This document shows, piece by piece, positions 53,120-64,000 of a stretch of DNA of 64,000 nt. Source of the stretch: Incurvaria masculella. Lineage: Eukaryota; Arthropoda; Insecta; Lepidoptera; Incurvariidae. The notes under the pieces are model-generated. The model was given only the letters and a program-made list of their open reading frames with translations. It did no database searches and was not told the DNA's origin. Location of the stretch: the NCBI GenBank assembly GCA_946894095.1, contig OX335655.1:186001-250000 (forward strand), in the 5' to 3' direction. The number at the start of each line of letters is the position of its first letter. The first letter of the stretch is position 1. A program made the position numbers and the translations under genes.

Positions 53120-56100
53120 AAAGTATGGAAAATTTACTGTTTCGTGCGTATTCAAATGCGAATATCTAGTTAATTACTCATCAGATTTTAGTGAAGTTTC
53201 ATCAATTCAAATAACACGTTGAAGACTCCATAAGCATAAAAAAGATCGTCGGTGTATAAAGTACCGGTGAAAATGTCTCAAAACATTTATTTTTATTTTA
53301 AATGTATGAAAATATACATACCGTCCATCTTTTTTGTTTATGGAGTCTCTGGCGTGCTATCTTTAATGGTGAAAATCTCATTTAAATCTGACCATTAATT
53401 TCCGAGATATTCGCATGTGAATACTGTCGAAACAGTGAATTTTCCATACATTAAAAACTTAAAACAATTTTTGAAAGGCATTTTCACCGATCTAAAAAAA
53501 CATGAAAAATGTGGTCTATATCGAATATAGATAACGTTGGATCGGTGAAAATGCCTTCAACAATGTTTTAAATGTAAAGGTATTGAAAATTTACTGTTTC
53601 GAGCGTATTCAAATGCGAATATCTAGTTAATTACTCATCAGATTTTAGTGAAGTTTCATCAATTCAAATAACACGTTGAAGACTCCATAAGCATAAAAAA
53701 AGATCGTCGGTGTATAAAGTACCGGTGAAAATGTCTCAAAACATTTTTTTAAATTTTAAATGTATGAAAATATATATACCGTCCATCTTTTTTGTTTATG
53801 GAGTCTCTGGCGTGCTATCTTTAATGGTGGAAATCTCATTTAAATCTGACCATTAATTTCCGAGATATTCGCATGTGAATACTGTCGAAACAGTAAATTT
53901 TCCATACATTAAAAACTTAAAACAATTTTTGAAAGGAATTTTCACCGATCTAAAAAAACATGAAAAATGTGGTTTATATCGAATATAGATAACGTTGGAT
54001 CGGTGAAAATGCCTTTAACAATGTTTTAAATGTAAAGGTATTGAAAATTTACTGTTTTGAGTGCATTCAAATGCGAATATCTCGTAAATTAGTCGTCAGA
54101 TTTTAATGAAGTTTTCATCATTTTAAATAACACGTCAACGACTCCATGAGCATGAAAAACCGGCCATGTGCGAGTCTGACTCGCACACGAAGGGTTCCGT
54201 ACCCTCGTACAAGACATAACACAAAAAAGTTTTGTGTGTAATTTTGACTATTTTTTTATTCCATATGTTTTGCTTATGGAGTATTTGACGTGCTATCTCT
54301 AATGGGGAAAACCTCATTTAAATCTGTATATACGGTACATACATTTGCATCGGTATAAATGCCTCTTTCTTTAAAATTCCTTCAAAAAATTTTGAAAATT
54401 TTAAATGTGTTTTTTGTTTGCTCAAGGCGTCTTCAACCTGTTATTTTGAATGGTGAAAACTTTATTTAAATCAGACCATTAATTTCTGAGATATTCGCAT
54501 GTGAATACTGTCGAAACAGTACATTTTCAATACATTTAAAACTTAAAACAATTTTTAAAAGGCGTTTTCACCGGTCTAAAGAAAATGTGTTCTATTACGA
54601 TAATAGAAAACGTTGGATCGGTACAAATGGCTTTAACAATGTTTTAAATGTAAAGGTATTGAAAATTTACTGTTTTGAGCGCATTCGAAGGCGAATATCT
54701 CGTAAATTAGTCGTCAGATTTTAATACAGTTTTGATCATTTAAAATAACACGTGAACGACTCCTTGAGCATGAAAAACCGGCCATGTGCGAGTCTGACTC
54801 GCACACGAAGGGTTCCGTACCGTCGAACAAGACATAACACAAACAAGTTTTGCATGTAATCTTAACTTTTTTTTAATTCCATATGTTTTTCTTATGGAGT
54901 CTTTGACGTGCTCTCTCTAATGGTGAAAACGTCATTTAAATCTGTAAATACGGTACATACATTTGCATCGGTATAAATGCCTCTTTCTTTAAAATTCGTT
55001 TAAAAACCTTTGAAAATTTTAAATGAGTCAAAATATAAATACCGTTGATCTTTGTTTGCTCATGGAGTCTTCAATCTATTACTTTAAATGGTGAAAACTT
55101 TATTTAAATCTGACCATTAATATCTGAGATATTCGCATGTGAATATTGTCGAAACAGTACATTTTCCATACATTTAAAATTTGAAACAATTTTTGAAATG
55201 CATTTTCACCGATCTAAAAAAACAAGAAAAATGTGTTCTATATCGAATATAGATAACGTTGGATCGGTGAAAGTGCCCTTAACAATGTTTTAAATTTAAA
55301 AGTATTGAAAATTTACTGTTTTGAGCGCATTCGAATGCGAATATCTCGTAAATTAGTCGTCAGATTTTAATGAAGTTTTCATCATTTTAAATAACACGTC
55401 AACGACTCCATGAGCATGAAAAACCGGCCATGTGCGAGTCTGACTCGCACACGAAGGGTTCCGTACCGTCATACAAGACATAACACAAAAGAGTGTTGTA
55501 TGTAATTTTTGTATGACTATTTTTAATTCCATATTTTTTGCTTATGGAGTCTTTGACGTGCTATCTCTAATGGTGAAAACCTCATTGAAATCAGTATATA
55601 CGGTACACACATTTGTATCGGTATAAATACCTCTTTCTTTAAAATTCCTTCAAAAATTTTTGAAATGTAATCTTAACTATTTTTTAATTCCATATGTTTT
55701 TCTTATGGAGTCTTTGATGTGCTATCTCTAATGGTGAAAACGTCATTTAAATCTGTAAATACGGTACATACATTTGCATCGGTATAAATGCCTCTTTCTT
55801 TAAAATTCGTTTAAAAACATTTGAAAATTTTAAATGTGTGAAAATATAAATACCGTTGATCTTTGTTTGCTCATGGCGTCTTCAACCTGTTCTTTTGAAT
55901 GGTGAAAACTTTATTTAAATCTGACCATTAATTTCTGAGATATTCGCATGTGAATAGTGTCGAAACAGTACATTTTCAATACATTTAAAACTTAAAACAA
56001 TTTTTGAAAGGCGTTTTCACAGGTCTAAAAAAACATGAAAAATGTGTTCTATATCGAAAATAGAAAACGTTAGATTGGTACAAATGCCTTTAACAATGTT

Positions 56101-57574
56101 TTAAATGTTAAGGTATTGAAAATGTACTGTTTTGAGCTCATTCAAATGCGAATATATCATAAATTAGTCGTCAGATTTTAATGAAGTTTTCATCAATTTA
56201 AATAACACTTCAACGACTCCATGTGCATGAAAAACCGGCCATCTGCGAGTCTGACTCGCACACGAAGGGTTCCGTACCGTCTTACAAGGCATAACACAAA
56301 AAAGTTTTGTACGTTATTTTGACAATTTTTTAATTCCATATTTTTTGCTTATGGAGTATTTGACGTGCTATCTCTAATGGGGAAAACCTTATTCAAATCT
56401 GTATATACGGTACATACATTTGCATCGGTATAAATGCCTCTTTCTTTAAAATTCGTTTAAAAACCTTTGAAAATTTTAAATGTGTGAAAATATAAATACC
56501 GTTGATCTTTGTTTGCTCATAGAGTCTTCAACCTATTACTATGAATGGTGAAAACTTTATTAAAATCTGACTATTAATTTCCGAGATATTCGCATGTGAA
56601 TACTGTCGAAACAGTACATTTTCCATACATTTAAAACTTAAAACAATTTTAAAGAGGATTGTTCACCGGTCTGATAAAAACATGAAAAATGTGTTCTATA
56701 TCAAAAATAGATAACATTGGATCGGTGAAAATGCCTTTAACAATGTTTTAAATATAAAGGTATTGAAAATTTACTGTTTTGAGCGTATTAAAATGCGAAT
56801 ATCTCGTAAATTAGTCGTCAGATTTTAATGAAGTTTTTATCATTTAAAATAACACGTCAACGACTCCATGGGCATGAAAAACCGGCCATGTGCGAGTCTG
56901 ACTCGCACACGAAGGGTTCCGTACCATCGTACAAGATATAACACAAAAAAGTTTTGTATGTAATTTTCATAATTTTTGGTTCCATATTTTTTGCTAATGG
57001 AGTCTTTGCCGAGCTATCTCTAATGGTGAAAACCTCATTTAAATCTGTGTATACGGTATAAACATTTGTATCGGTATAAATGCCTCTTTCTTTAAAATTC
57101 CTTTGAAAAAATTTGAAAATTTTAAATGTGTGAAAATATGAATACCGTTCATCTTTGTTTGCTAATGGAGTCTTCAACCTGTTATTTTAAATGATGAAAA
57201 CTTAATTAAAATCGGACGACTCATTTACGAGATATTCGCATTTGAATACACTCAAAACAGTAAATTTTCCATACTTTTAAATTTAAAACATTGTTTAAGG
57301 CATTTTCACCTATTGAACGTTGCCTATTTTCGATATTGAACATATTTTTCATGTTTTTTTTAAATCGGTAAAAAATCCTTTTAATTATATTTTGAAATTT
57401 TACTGTACAATTTTGACAGTATTGACATGCGAATATATTGGAAATTAATGGTCAGATTGAAATGAGGTTTTCACCATTAAAGATAGCAAGTCAAAGACTC
57501 CATAAGCGAAAAAAGATGGACGGTATTTTTATTTCAATACATTTAAAATTTTAAACATTGTTAAGACGCATTTT
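53120..57574. repeat. Satellite array of head-to-head monomers
   Basis: Anchor GAAAATTTACTGTTT recurs at 53128, 53585, 54043, 54661, 55307, 56118 and 56765: periods of 457, 458, 618, 646, 811 and 647. Within each period the second half is the reverse complement of the first (GTATTCAAATGCGAATATC against GAGATATTCGCATGTGAATA), so units are inverted dimers. The longer periods contain an extra piece starting AAAAACCGGCCATGTGCGAG, GAAGGGTTCCGTACC, taken from the family A repeat. The 811 period has a further local duplication of about 164 bases (55665-55830). The array resumes at 59112 after a LINE. Confidence 0.88.
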
Positions 57575-57575
57575 A

Positions 57576-58577
57576 GTTTCAACAATACATTTTGATGGCA
57601 AGACAATGCTTTCTCAAGCTTTACCAGTCAAAAGAGGAGTAGTCCAAGGTTCCGTTTTAAGCCCGACCCTTTTTGCAATATATACTGCGGATATGCTGAA
57701 GTCTCTCACACATTGTCAGTCACACATGTACGCCGACGATACACAGATTTATATAAGCTCATCAATCCTGAAAGATCAATTAATTGAAAGCGCAGATAAG
57801 TTAAACAAAGACCTTAATGAAATGTTTCTCTGGACAAAACGTCACAGTCTGATTATTAACCCAGCTAAAAGTCAACTCATCATCCTGGGAAATAGAAAGC
57901 AAACCAAAGAAATAAAAAAAAACTTGCCAGTTATAATGATCAACAATCAGACTATTCCTTTGGTCACACAAGCACGAAATCTGGGCTTAATATTTGACTC
58001 ACATTTAACATTTCAGACTCACATCGACAGCAAAGCTGCTAAATGCTTTGCAGCACTAAGAAGTTTATATAAAATAAGACCATTCTTAAGCTTAGACGTT
58101 CGCAGGACGCTCACAGAATCGCTCGTACTAGCACCTCTGGGCTATGCAGACGTAGTATACGGACCGCGTCTGCTAAAAAAAACGGAAAAACAAGTCCAAA
58201 GAATCCAAAACGCCTGCATGAGATTTTGCTACAACATACCACGACGAGCTCACATCACTCCTTATATACATGAACATGCCATTCTTAAAATGAAAAGCCG
58301 TCGAATATTGAAGCTAGCAAATCTAACAGCGAATGTCATTAGAATTGAAAAACCCTGCTACTTACTTAAAAAGTTAACATGGTCAAAAGACCAACACAAC
58401 TATTTGACGAGAGCCAGAAGCTACCTTCTGATCGTACCGCGGCATTCGAAGGTTGCCACCAAAGGTTGCTTTCGCTTCGCTGCTTCCAAGATATGGAATG
58501 ACCTGCCCCCTCCGGCTCATGAGGCTAAAACATCAAATACTTTTAAAAAAATAGTCACAGCGTGGCTTTTGGCATAA
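57576..58577 (+). CDS. LINE reverse transcriptase, C-terminal two-thirds of RT onward
   Basis: About 334 codons without a stop. RT blocks KRGVVQGSVLSPTLFAIYTA, catalytic SHMYADDTQIYI and the thumb (SLIINPAKSQLIILGNRKQ; NLGLIFDSHLTFQTHI) are present, then a C-terminal domain with LGYADVVYGPRLLKKTE, RIQNACMRFCY and GCFRFAASKIWNDLPPP. A CR1/L2-like LINE by pattern and by its simple-repeat 3' end rather than poly-A. Endonuclease and the first RT blocks are missing. The ATG at 57558 lies in satellite DNA and is not the real start. Confidence 0.88.
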   Translation, partial: VSTIHFDGKTMLSQALPVKRGVVQGSVLSPTLFAIYTADMLKSLTHCQSHMYADDTQIYISSSILKDQLIESADKLNKDLNEMFLWTKRHSLIINPAKSQLIILGNRKQTKEIKKNLPVIMINNQTIPLVTQARNLGLIFDSHLTFQTHIDSKAAKCFAALRSLYKIRPFLSLDVRRTLTESLVLAPLGYADVVYGPRLLKKTEKQVQRIQNACMRFCYNIPRRAHITPYIHEHAILKMKSRRILKLANLTANVIRIEKPCYLLKKLTWSKDQHNYLTRARSYLLIVPRHSKVATKGCFRFAASKIWNDLPPPAHEAKTSNTFKKIVTAWLLA

Positions 58578-59106
58578 TATCATAATCACTTATCTTTACA
58601 CATAAGAATTTCAAAAATTTTTTTTTTTTCTTCTTTACATAACTTAAACACTCCCTTACAATGCACATATCCTTTAATCATGTACCTACCCCAATATAAC
58701 AGCACACATAATATATGTATATCTCGCAATAGCTGCCTCGTCACTACACCACCGGTGACACGAAAATAATTATTTCCAATTTTTAAACCTTAATATATGT
58801 ATAGGGTGGTGGCTGAAAAACAGCGCCGCCTGTGAGGCATACTGTTTCACAGGCGATTACGGGCTGAGCCTCCTAACCCATTCACGTAACAACAATAATA
58901 TGTTATAATTTTAAGATTGCACATCCCATTCTTATCTTTTTTTTTTAACTTTTTTCTCTGTTTATATCTACAATATTTGTATTTTTGTTTTGTTTGTATT
59001 ATTGTTTAAATAGTTAAAGTGCAATTGTACTACTGTTATTAGTTATATGCCTATTATTTTGTTGTTTTTTGAATAAACAAATTTTCTTTCTTTTCTTTCT
59101 TTCTTT
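58578..59106 (+). other. LINE 3' UTR
   Basis: Holds TATGTATAGGGTGGTGGCTG and a CCGCCTGTGAGGCATACTGT / TTTCACAGGCG pair that can fold, then (TTTCT)n. No separate gene. Confidence 0.6.
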
Positions 59107-59264
59107 ATTTTCACCGATACTTTATACACCGACGATCTTTTTTCATGCTAATGGAGTGAATATACTGATAAGTTGAATACATTATCAATTTTCTCTAGCC
59201 ACATAAAAGTCAATATGAAGGAAACATAAAATGCACTTATCTTTTTTAATTCAAAGAAAAATCG

Positions 59265-59548
59265 GCCAAGTGCGAGTTGGACTCGCACACGAAGGGTTCC
59301 GTACCATCGTAGAAAAAAAAAACAAAAAAATCACGTTTTTTGTATGGGAGCCCCCTTTAATTTTAATTATTTTTTAATCTTACCTATTTGTTGTTATAGC
59401 GGCAAAATAAATACACACTCTGTGAAAATTTCAACTGTCTACCTATTACGGTTACTGAGATACAGCCCTGTGACAGACGGACGGACGGACGGACAGCGGA
59501 GGCTTAGTAATAGGGTTCCGTTTTCACGCTTTGGGTACGGAACCCTAA
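59265..59548 (-). repeat. Family A repeat, full-length
   Basis: AAATCGGCCAAGTGCGAGTT ... GACGGACGGACGGACAGC ... GGGTACGGAACCCTAAAA. Confidence 0.8.
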
Positions 59549-59571
59549 AAAGTAATAAATAAATAAAATAC

Positions 59572-59714
59572 ATACATACTCTGTGAAAATTTCACCTTCC
59601 TACTTATTACGGTTCATAAGATAGAGCCCTGTGACAGACGGACGGATGGACGGACGGAGAGCGGAGGTTTAGTAATAGGGTTCCGTTGGCATCCTTTGGG
59701 TACGGAACCCTAAA
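59572..59714 (-). repeat. Family A repeat, partial, tandem to the previous copy
   Basis: CTCTGTGAAAATTTCACCTT ... GGACGGATGGACGGACGG ... GGGTACGGAACCCTAAAA. Confidence 0.75.
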
Positions 59715-59727
59715 AAAGTAGTATTCA

Positions 59728-59848
59728 GAGTGGGCGGTCTAACTTGACGACCCGGATTATGTCCGTCCTATGTATTATTTTGCATGGTTAGTCCAGTGAT
59801 AATCCGTATAAAATGATTACAGTTCACTCTGAATACAACTGCTAGAAT
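59728..59848. repeat. Family O short element
   Basis: TTCAGAGTGGGCGGTCTAAC ... GTTAGTCCAGTGATAATCCG ... CAGTTCACTCTGAATAC; the ends are inverted repeats. Confidence 0.55.
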
Positions 59849-60194
59849 CTACGAGTCGAGCCGGTTATAAAGATGTGTCACTTGCCATAGAAAACATACA
59901 CGAGTTATGCACGTACATGACCAATTTATTTACCAAAATCATCCGGAATGGTCGCCAGCTCCCAACTACGCGCTCGCTTTAGGTACATTCGATTATGCAC
60001 CACCAAAGTAATTATTAGTATTATCTTTGCCACCACACTCCAAAGCCCCGCGCCTCGAGCGTTTCGTTGCCTCGAGCAAAGGTCGGCGCACACACACACT
60101 TACGCAATCACACATATTGAAACACGTGCCTCAGCCGCCGCTGCCGTCCCGCTTCGGCCTGCCTCAGCCTACCACCCGCGCTCATCTTGCCGTT

Positions 60195-60805
60195 TTAGCG
60201 CGAAATTTAAAGTTGCGTTAAACGCTGCAACACTGACGGTCGTGTAACTTTTTTGTTGGATTCTGTTAAAAGTATCTTCGATTATATCTTTTATTGTCAT
60301 TATATTTCAAAAAGTGCGCGGGCCAATTATGCTGTTCACTTTATTTGGGCATTTGCAAAATATATGTGTTGCCAGTAACAATTTTGTTGGATTCTTTGAA
60401 ATTATAGATCTGATTAGAATTAAAAAACAATGTGTGACGACAGATTGGGCTGGCCAATTTTGCCGATTTTATGAGAGCGAAAACTGTGTATTTTAAAAAA
60501 AAAACTCGCTTTTGTGTAAAAAAAATGTTGGATTCCTGAACACATATATACCTATTAACCCATTTTATTAGACATTGAAAAGAAATTTGGCGGGCCATTT
60601 TTGCAGCAAATGATACCGCATATTTTGTGTTTTTGGCCAAAATACCTAAGTTCCGGGAAAAAAAAATGTTAGATTCTGAGTCATTCATTTTTAAAACCTG
60701 TATTTGTACACATTCTGAAGATTTCATGGACGGGCGAATTCATGCATGTCTCAAATGCCCCATTCAACGGAGTACGAGGTTCCAAATTCAGTCAGGGCCG
60801 TCGCG
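60195..60805 (-). repeat. Long inverted repeat, right arm (about 600 bp)
   Basis: Reverse complement of 51870-52475, from TTTAGCGCGAAATTTAAAG outward to GGACGGGCGAATTCATGC and GAGGTTCCAAATTC. GTTGGATTC subrepeats at about 60257, 60385, 60526 and 60669. The inter-arm distance is 7.7 kb. Confidence 0.85.
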
Positions 60806-60884
60806 CGCACACGCGCGCACGTCCACTACGTACAGTCGATCAGTCGCTTCGGAAAGCGCACTTTCGACTTTTTTCTTCGTAATA

Positions 60885-60994
60885 ATGTCTAATCATCATA
60901 TAATTAAATATGATAACTGTTGCGTGAACGGATGTCATAGTACACAGAAGAATTTGAAGTTACCTTTTTTTACGCTACCGAAATATTCCGAAAG
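60885..60994 (+). CDS. THAP-like first coding exon, orphan
   Basis: ATG at 60885, 36 codons plus two bases, then a strong donor GTAAGT. Encodes MSNHHIIKYDNCCVNGCHST and then FFTLPKYSE. C12-x4-C17 followed by LPFFTLPK fits the start of a THAP finger (C-x2-4-C, then FxxFPK), and the phase-2 donor matches that of the P-type transposase exon 1. The second half of the finger (W, C-x2-H) is not found downstream within the window. It could belong to a THAP-domain host gene or another P-type element. Confidence 0.5.
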
Positions 60995-61869
60995 GTAAGT
61001 TTGTTTTTTTAGTTTAGGTTTGTTGACGTTTTGCCTTTATGTAGGTAGGTATGTGGTATAGTGTTATGAGGGCCTATTGAATTGACAGGTATTTAACTGG
61101 TATTAGCACAACACTTTTTTATAAATTAGGTAATATTTATCCATGTATTACACGGAAAAATAAAATAAATTGGTTTCGTCTAGTGAAAGAATAATGGGCA
61201 ATAATTCGTGGCAGCTCCAGGTATTTATTCCCTATTCTCCTTTGCTGCATGTAGTTTGTTTTTTGCCGTACAAGGACCTTCCTTTCATGAGCACGGCGAT
61301 ATTGAACTGAATGGAAAACACGGACAATGTTTCATTACCGTTTCGACCATCTTTTTATCAAATGTGATATTATCAACCTGGCCTTAATCAACAATGCCAA
61401 ACAACACTAGACCAAAGTACATCGAAAACACCGAAATACACCGTTAAAGCCAATCAACACTAAACAATATTAAACAACACCGAAAAACAATAAACAACAC
61501 ATAACAGCACCAGGCATATTTGTGACGCAAAATCTTAAAAAAAAAATTGTAGACACATTATAATAAAATAGTTTGGAAAGTTTTGTTTGTATTTTATTCG
61601 ACTTTAAAACGATAGGCGGGGGCCGTGGGTGATAACCCTAGCGCAAATCGCATTCCAGCGACAATATTGTGTAGAGGGGCGGGTAGCGACGACGCGTTTC
61701 ATCTCGCCGCCGCGCCGGCGATGAGCGACGTAATAAATACTTTAGCATAACGACAATTAGGATCAAAATTTAAAAAATACTGTCGGGGAGTGCAACTTCT
61801 GTGCGTAGCACTATTAATTATTCTGTGCTCCCGGGCCAGCGAGCGTGCGTGCAAGTGCAAGCGACATAG
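60995..61869. other. Non-coding stretch
   Basis: A family F fragment (61255-61350), an (AACAAC)-like low-complexity stretch at 61390-61515, a CG patch at 61670-61725, and TTATTCTGTG at 61808. No exon continuing the THAP finger found. Confidence 0.4.
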
Positions 61870-62320
61870 ACTAGGAGGTCGCGCCAAAAATGGTAACGAT
61901 AACGTAAATGGCTGAAACTGGGTTAACACGCTAAAGACCAACCCTCTGAAGGTAATGTATCAGTCTGCCTGCGCCAAGTGGTTGCGTTACCTAGATAAGG
62001 CGCCTGAAAAAGTAGTAGTAGTGACAAAAAATAACAATGATAAGGTAAATGGCTGCAAATAACGCAGCATCACCAGTGCATACTTGCTTTATTATACCAA
62101 AACTGAACAAATCGTTGGTTGCATTTCGAAGTTATAAACGATTTAGGTTACAGATATAATTTTAGGTATATTTATGTATTTAATAAAAAACCGACTGGTT
62201 ATTGTTGTGTAGTAAATAGTTACCAATATGTCAAGACAATCAATATATTCATCAGCAGGTACATACCAACATCTATTTTGTATAGCCAATCTAGCTAACG
62301 CAACCACTTGGCTTGGTTGA
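61870..62320. repeat. Family D element, diverged near-complete copy
   Basis: GGAGGTCGCGCCAAAAATGG, GTAAATGGCTGAAACTGGG, AACCCTCTGAAGGTAATGT, ACCGACTGGTTATTGTTGTG and TAGCTAACGCAACCACTTGG. The right terminal repeat is missing. Confidence 0.65.
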
Positions 62321-62599
62321 CTGATCAAAATTCGCGTTATTCTTTAATGTAAATATTGAACTAGAAGTTAAATATGTCATATGGAAACGTTTCAACCGTC
62401 CTTGCGTTCCAATCATCCCTAAGCATTTGAAAGCAGGAGTACTTTGTTTGTAGACAGTTTGACAAATACATTAATGATTTATTGTGTAATATTTTAATAC
62501 TTTATTTTTATGCTATTTCTTATAATTGTTGTTTATATCTACGTATAATAGTAAACTAGTGCTTGCTTTCTTTTTCACATGCCCAGAAAAATAAATTAA

Positions 62600-63610
62600 G
62601 GCACCACAAAATACATCTGTTCATGTCAATACAGGTTGGTATTTTGTTGTGACGTTTGCGGGTTGTACACGCCAATATTTGCCTGATGGGGAAACATTTG
62701 CCATTATTCTATTCTCACTGTTGGCTGAAAGGCGAATAAATGCCGCCTTCTGTTTGCGCAGTACACCGAAGAAATCAGTCAAACTGTTCTCCGCGAACAT
62801 GCCAGACGCACTACACCGCCACGTCAGCCCCATCATGCAGCGCAATGCATTGTTGTACTACACACGCGGCGAGCACCACAGGTTGACCGTTGAGAGAGGC
62901 TGGCCGTGGTTCGGATTCCATGTTAAACTGTAGGTCCCCTTCCTTACTTACTAGGTGGTAGGGTTAATCCCGCCCGGGTTGGTACCACCGCATTGGATGA
63001 ACGATGGTCGAAGCGGCAATGAAAATTGTCCTTGTTTTCCATCCAGTTCAATGTTCCCGTGCAATATAAGGAAGGTCCTGGCATGGCACCTAGTTCCCAT
63101 GTGGTGTGTTGGGCTAATACCATGACAGAAGGTGTGGTATTAGCCATCCATGTCCAGTCACATAAAAAAAAAGGTACCGGTGTAGAGCCCCTGACGGTAT
63201 GGCTTGAAAAGAGTAAACTTGACCTCTGTGCAGACATGCGAGCGAACATGTTACTTCTCACAGCGATAGCCCTCCGCTGCCGCTTCATGTCCTCGTCATC
63301 TCTTAGCCTATCGGTAATCACGTGCCCGAGATATTTAATTGTATAAAAACTCTTGATTGAGAGTTTCGTAAAGTTGTAGGAGGCACGTGATCCGGTCCGG
63401 CACCATATCTGAAGATGACCACTTCAGTTTTGCCGACATTGTAGGTCAAATCGTGAGCAGCGGCGTATTGCTCACAGATACGTATCAGTTTCCGTAAACC
63501 CTTCACTGAGGGGCTCAACAGCACCATCTCGTCCGCATAACTGAGGTTATTAATACTTACGCTACTTTAGTAGCAGCCGACGCCGCTGAGCTCTACGAGT
63601 CCGTTACCGT
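62600..63610 (-). pseudogene. LINE reverse transcriptase remnant split by a SINE-like insertion
   Basis: Minus strand: SVSINNLSYADE then MVLLSPSVKGLRKLIRICEQ and YNVGKTEVVIF near 63590-63390 (the catalytic YADD reads YADE, with a nearby stop). Then HVITDRLRDDEDMKRQRRAI and EVKFTLFKPYRQGLYTGT-type residues to about 63173. After the 62926-63172 insertion the frame resumes as CSASGMFAENSLTDFFGVLR and KQKAAFIR near 62830-62700. Frames differ between parts. An inactive fragment of a LINE class common in insects. 62321-62599 shows nothing. Confidence 0.82.
62926..63172 (+). repeat. Family F SINE-like insertion with A-tract
   Basis: AACTGTAGGTCCCCTTCC to CATCCATGTCCAGTCACAT followed by A9. It cuts the LINE coding sequence in two, which fixes its limits to within a few bases, about 245 bp. 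It is the best-bounded member of the family. Confidence 0.75.
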
Positions 63611-64000
63611 GAATGTTCAATAGGTATGCCTCAACCCAAGAATAACGTTCTTGCCTCAGCCCATGCGCTTCGCCAATAGCTTCATGTGCTCTCGACTGTA
63701 CCTACAATTCATACTTTTCCTAACTTTCGCGCCCCCCCCCCCCTGGGCCATCGGCTAACGGCTGGCCCGTGTTTTGTTACAAGACCTAAAGCGTTTGGTA
63801 AGTACCAAGTGAGAAAAAAAAAATGAAAAATTACTGACAGTGCAATGCGTGAAGAGCGTGGTCTCCGTTTCAGGTTGGGCAACAATGCTTTTGTATGCAC
63901 ACATGTCCTGCTGTTCTCCTCTGCAGGTCGCATTTCTCAACCGATTCTTGCAAAATATTGTGAGCAGGTTCGATAATTATATACATTTTTTGTCGATTCC
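63611..64000. other. End of window, no feature recognised
   Basis: Contains C11 at 63732-63742. The first part may be upstream LINE sequence too decayed to call. Confidence 0.3.

Larger units (their letters stand above)
57575..59106 (+). mobile_element. 5'-truncated LINE inserted in the satellite, with 5-bp TSD
   Basis: ATTTT at 57570-57574 and again at 59107-59111 flanks the element, and satellite sequence is continuous across them. The 3' end is a (TTTCT)n-like tract (59084-59106) after AATAAAC. 1532 bp. Confidence 0.85.

Noticed and set aside
53120..57574. CRISPR-like or coding interpretation of the regularly repeated region
   Set aside because: Repeat units are hundreds of bases with head-to-head halves and no spacers; this is a eukaryotic satellite.
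57558..57575. ATG at 57558 as the LINE start codon
   Set aside because: It lies in satellite sequence before the ATTTT duplication; the LINE is 5' truncated and has no start of its own.
63709..63940. Two minus-strand frames at the right edge
   Set aside because: No motifs; overlapping frames around a C-run.

Overview
The window looks like nuclear DNA of a moth or butterfly. The evidence is an intron-containing cytoplasmic actin gene of insect type, insect-type CCTAA/TTAGG repeats, spliceosomal introns throughout, and many short dispersed repeats of kinds I associate with lepidopteran genomes (the GGGTTCCGT / GTCC-microsatellite repeat, the CCGGCTCCGCTCGGG repeat, CCGACTTCAAA foldbacks). The species is not identifiable from sequence alone. 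Most of the 64 kb is transposable elements in several layers of nesting; only two clear host genes are present.

Host gene 1 (minus strand, 4319-12731) is a five-exon gene for a 276-residue secreted cyclase-family (kynurenine formamidase-like) metal hydrolase, with the HGGTHLDAPYH metal motif. I assembled it from splice phases. Host gene 2 (plus strand, 48588-50255, promoter elements near 47.4 kb) is a complete 376-residue cytoplasmic actin with one coding intron. Its 3' splice site and the first bases of the second coding exon are duplicated in tandem as a perfect 81-bp in-frame repeat.

The most striking object is a structurally complete P-type DNA transposon at 8475-12470. It has 30-bp perfect terminal inverted repeats, an 8-bp target-site duplication (GTTCTCAA), and a two-exon transposase gene encoding an uninterrupted 874-residue protein with an N-terminal THAP zinc finger and candidate D, D, E catalytic residues. 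It sits inside intron 1 of the cyclase gene in the same transcriptional orientation. A separate THAP-like first exon lies alone at 60885-60994.

Other mobile DNA: an apparently intact 1279-bp mariner (15889-17167) nested in a larger inverted-repeat element with a 6-bp TSD (15412-18069); a nearly intact mariner broken by small frameshifts (37501-38793); a decayed mariner-like remnant (29.2-30.4 kb); LINE fragments at 18.3-19.4, 21.7-24.1, 36.8, 57.6-59.1 and 62.6-63.6 kb; and a broken LINE at 34.3-36.5 kb whose C-terminus looks like a restriction-like endonuclease. Region 51.9-60.8 kb is framed by inverted ~600-bp arms and holds a 4.5-kb satellite of head-to-head monomers that captured a piece of another repeat, with a LINE inserted cleanly in it. 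GC-rich patches, foldback elements and tandem repeats fill much of the rest.
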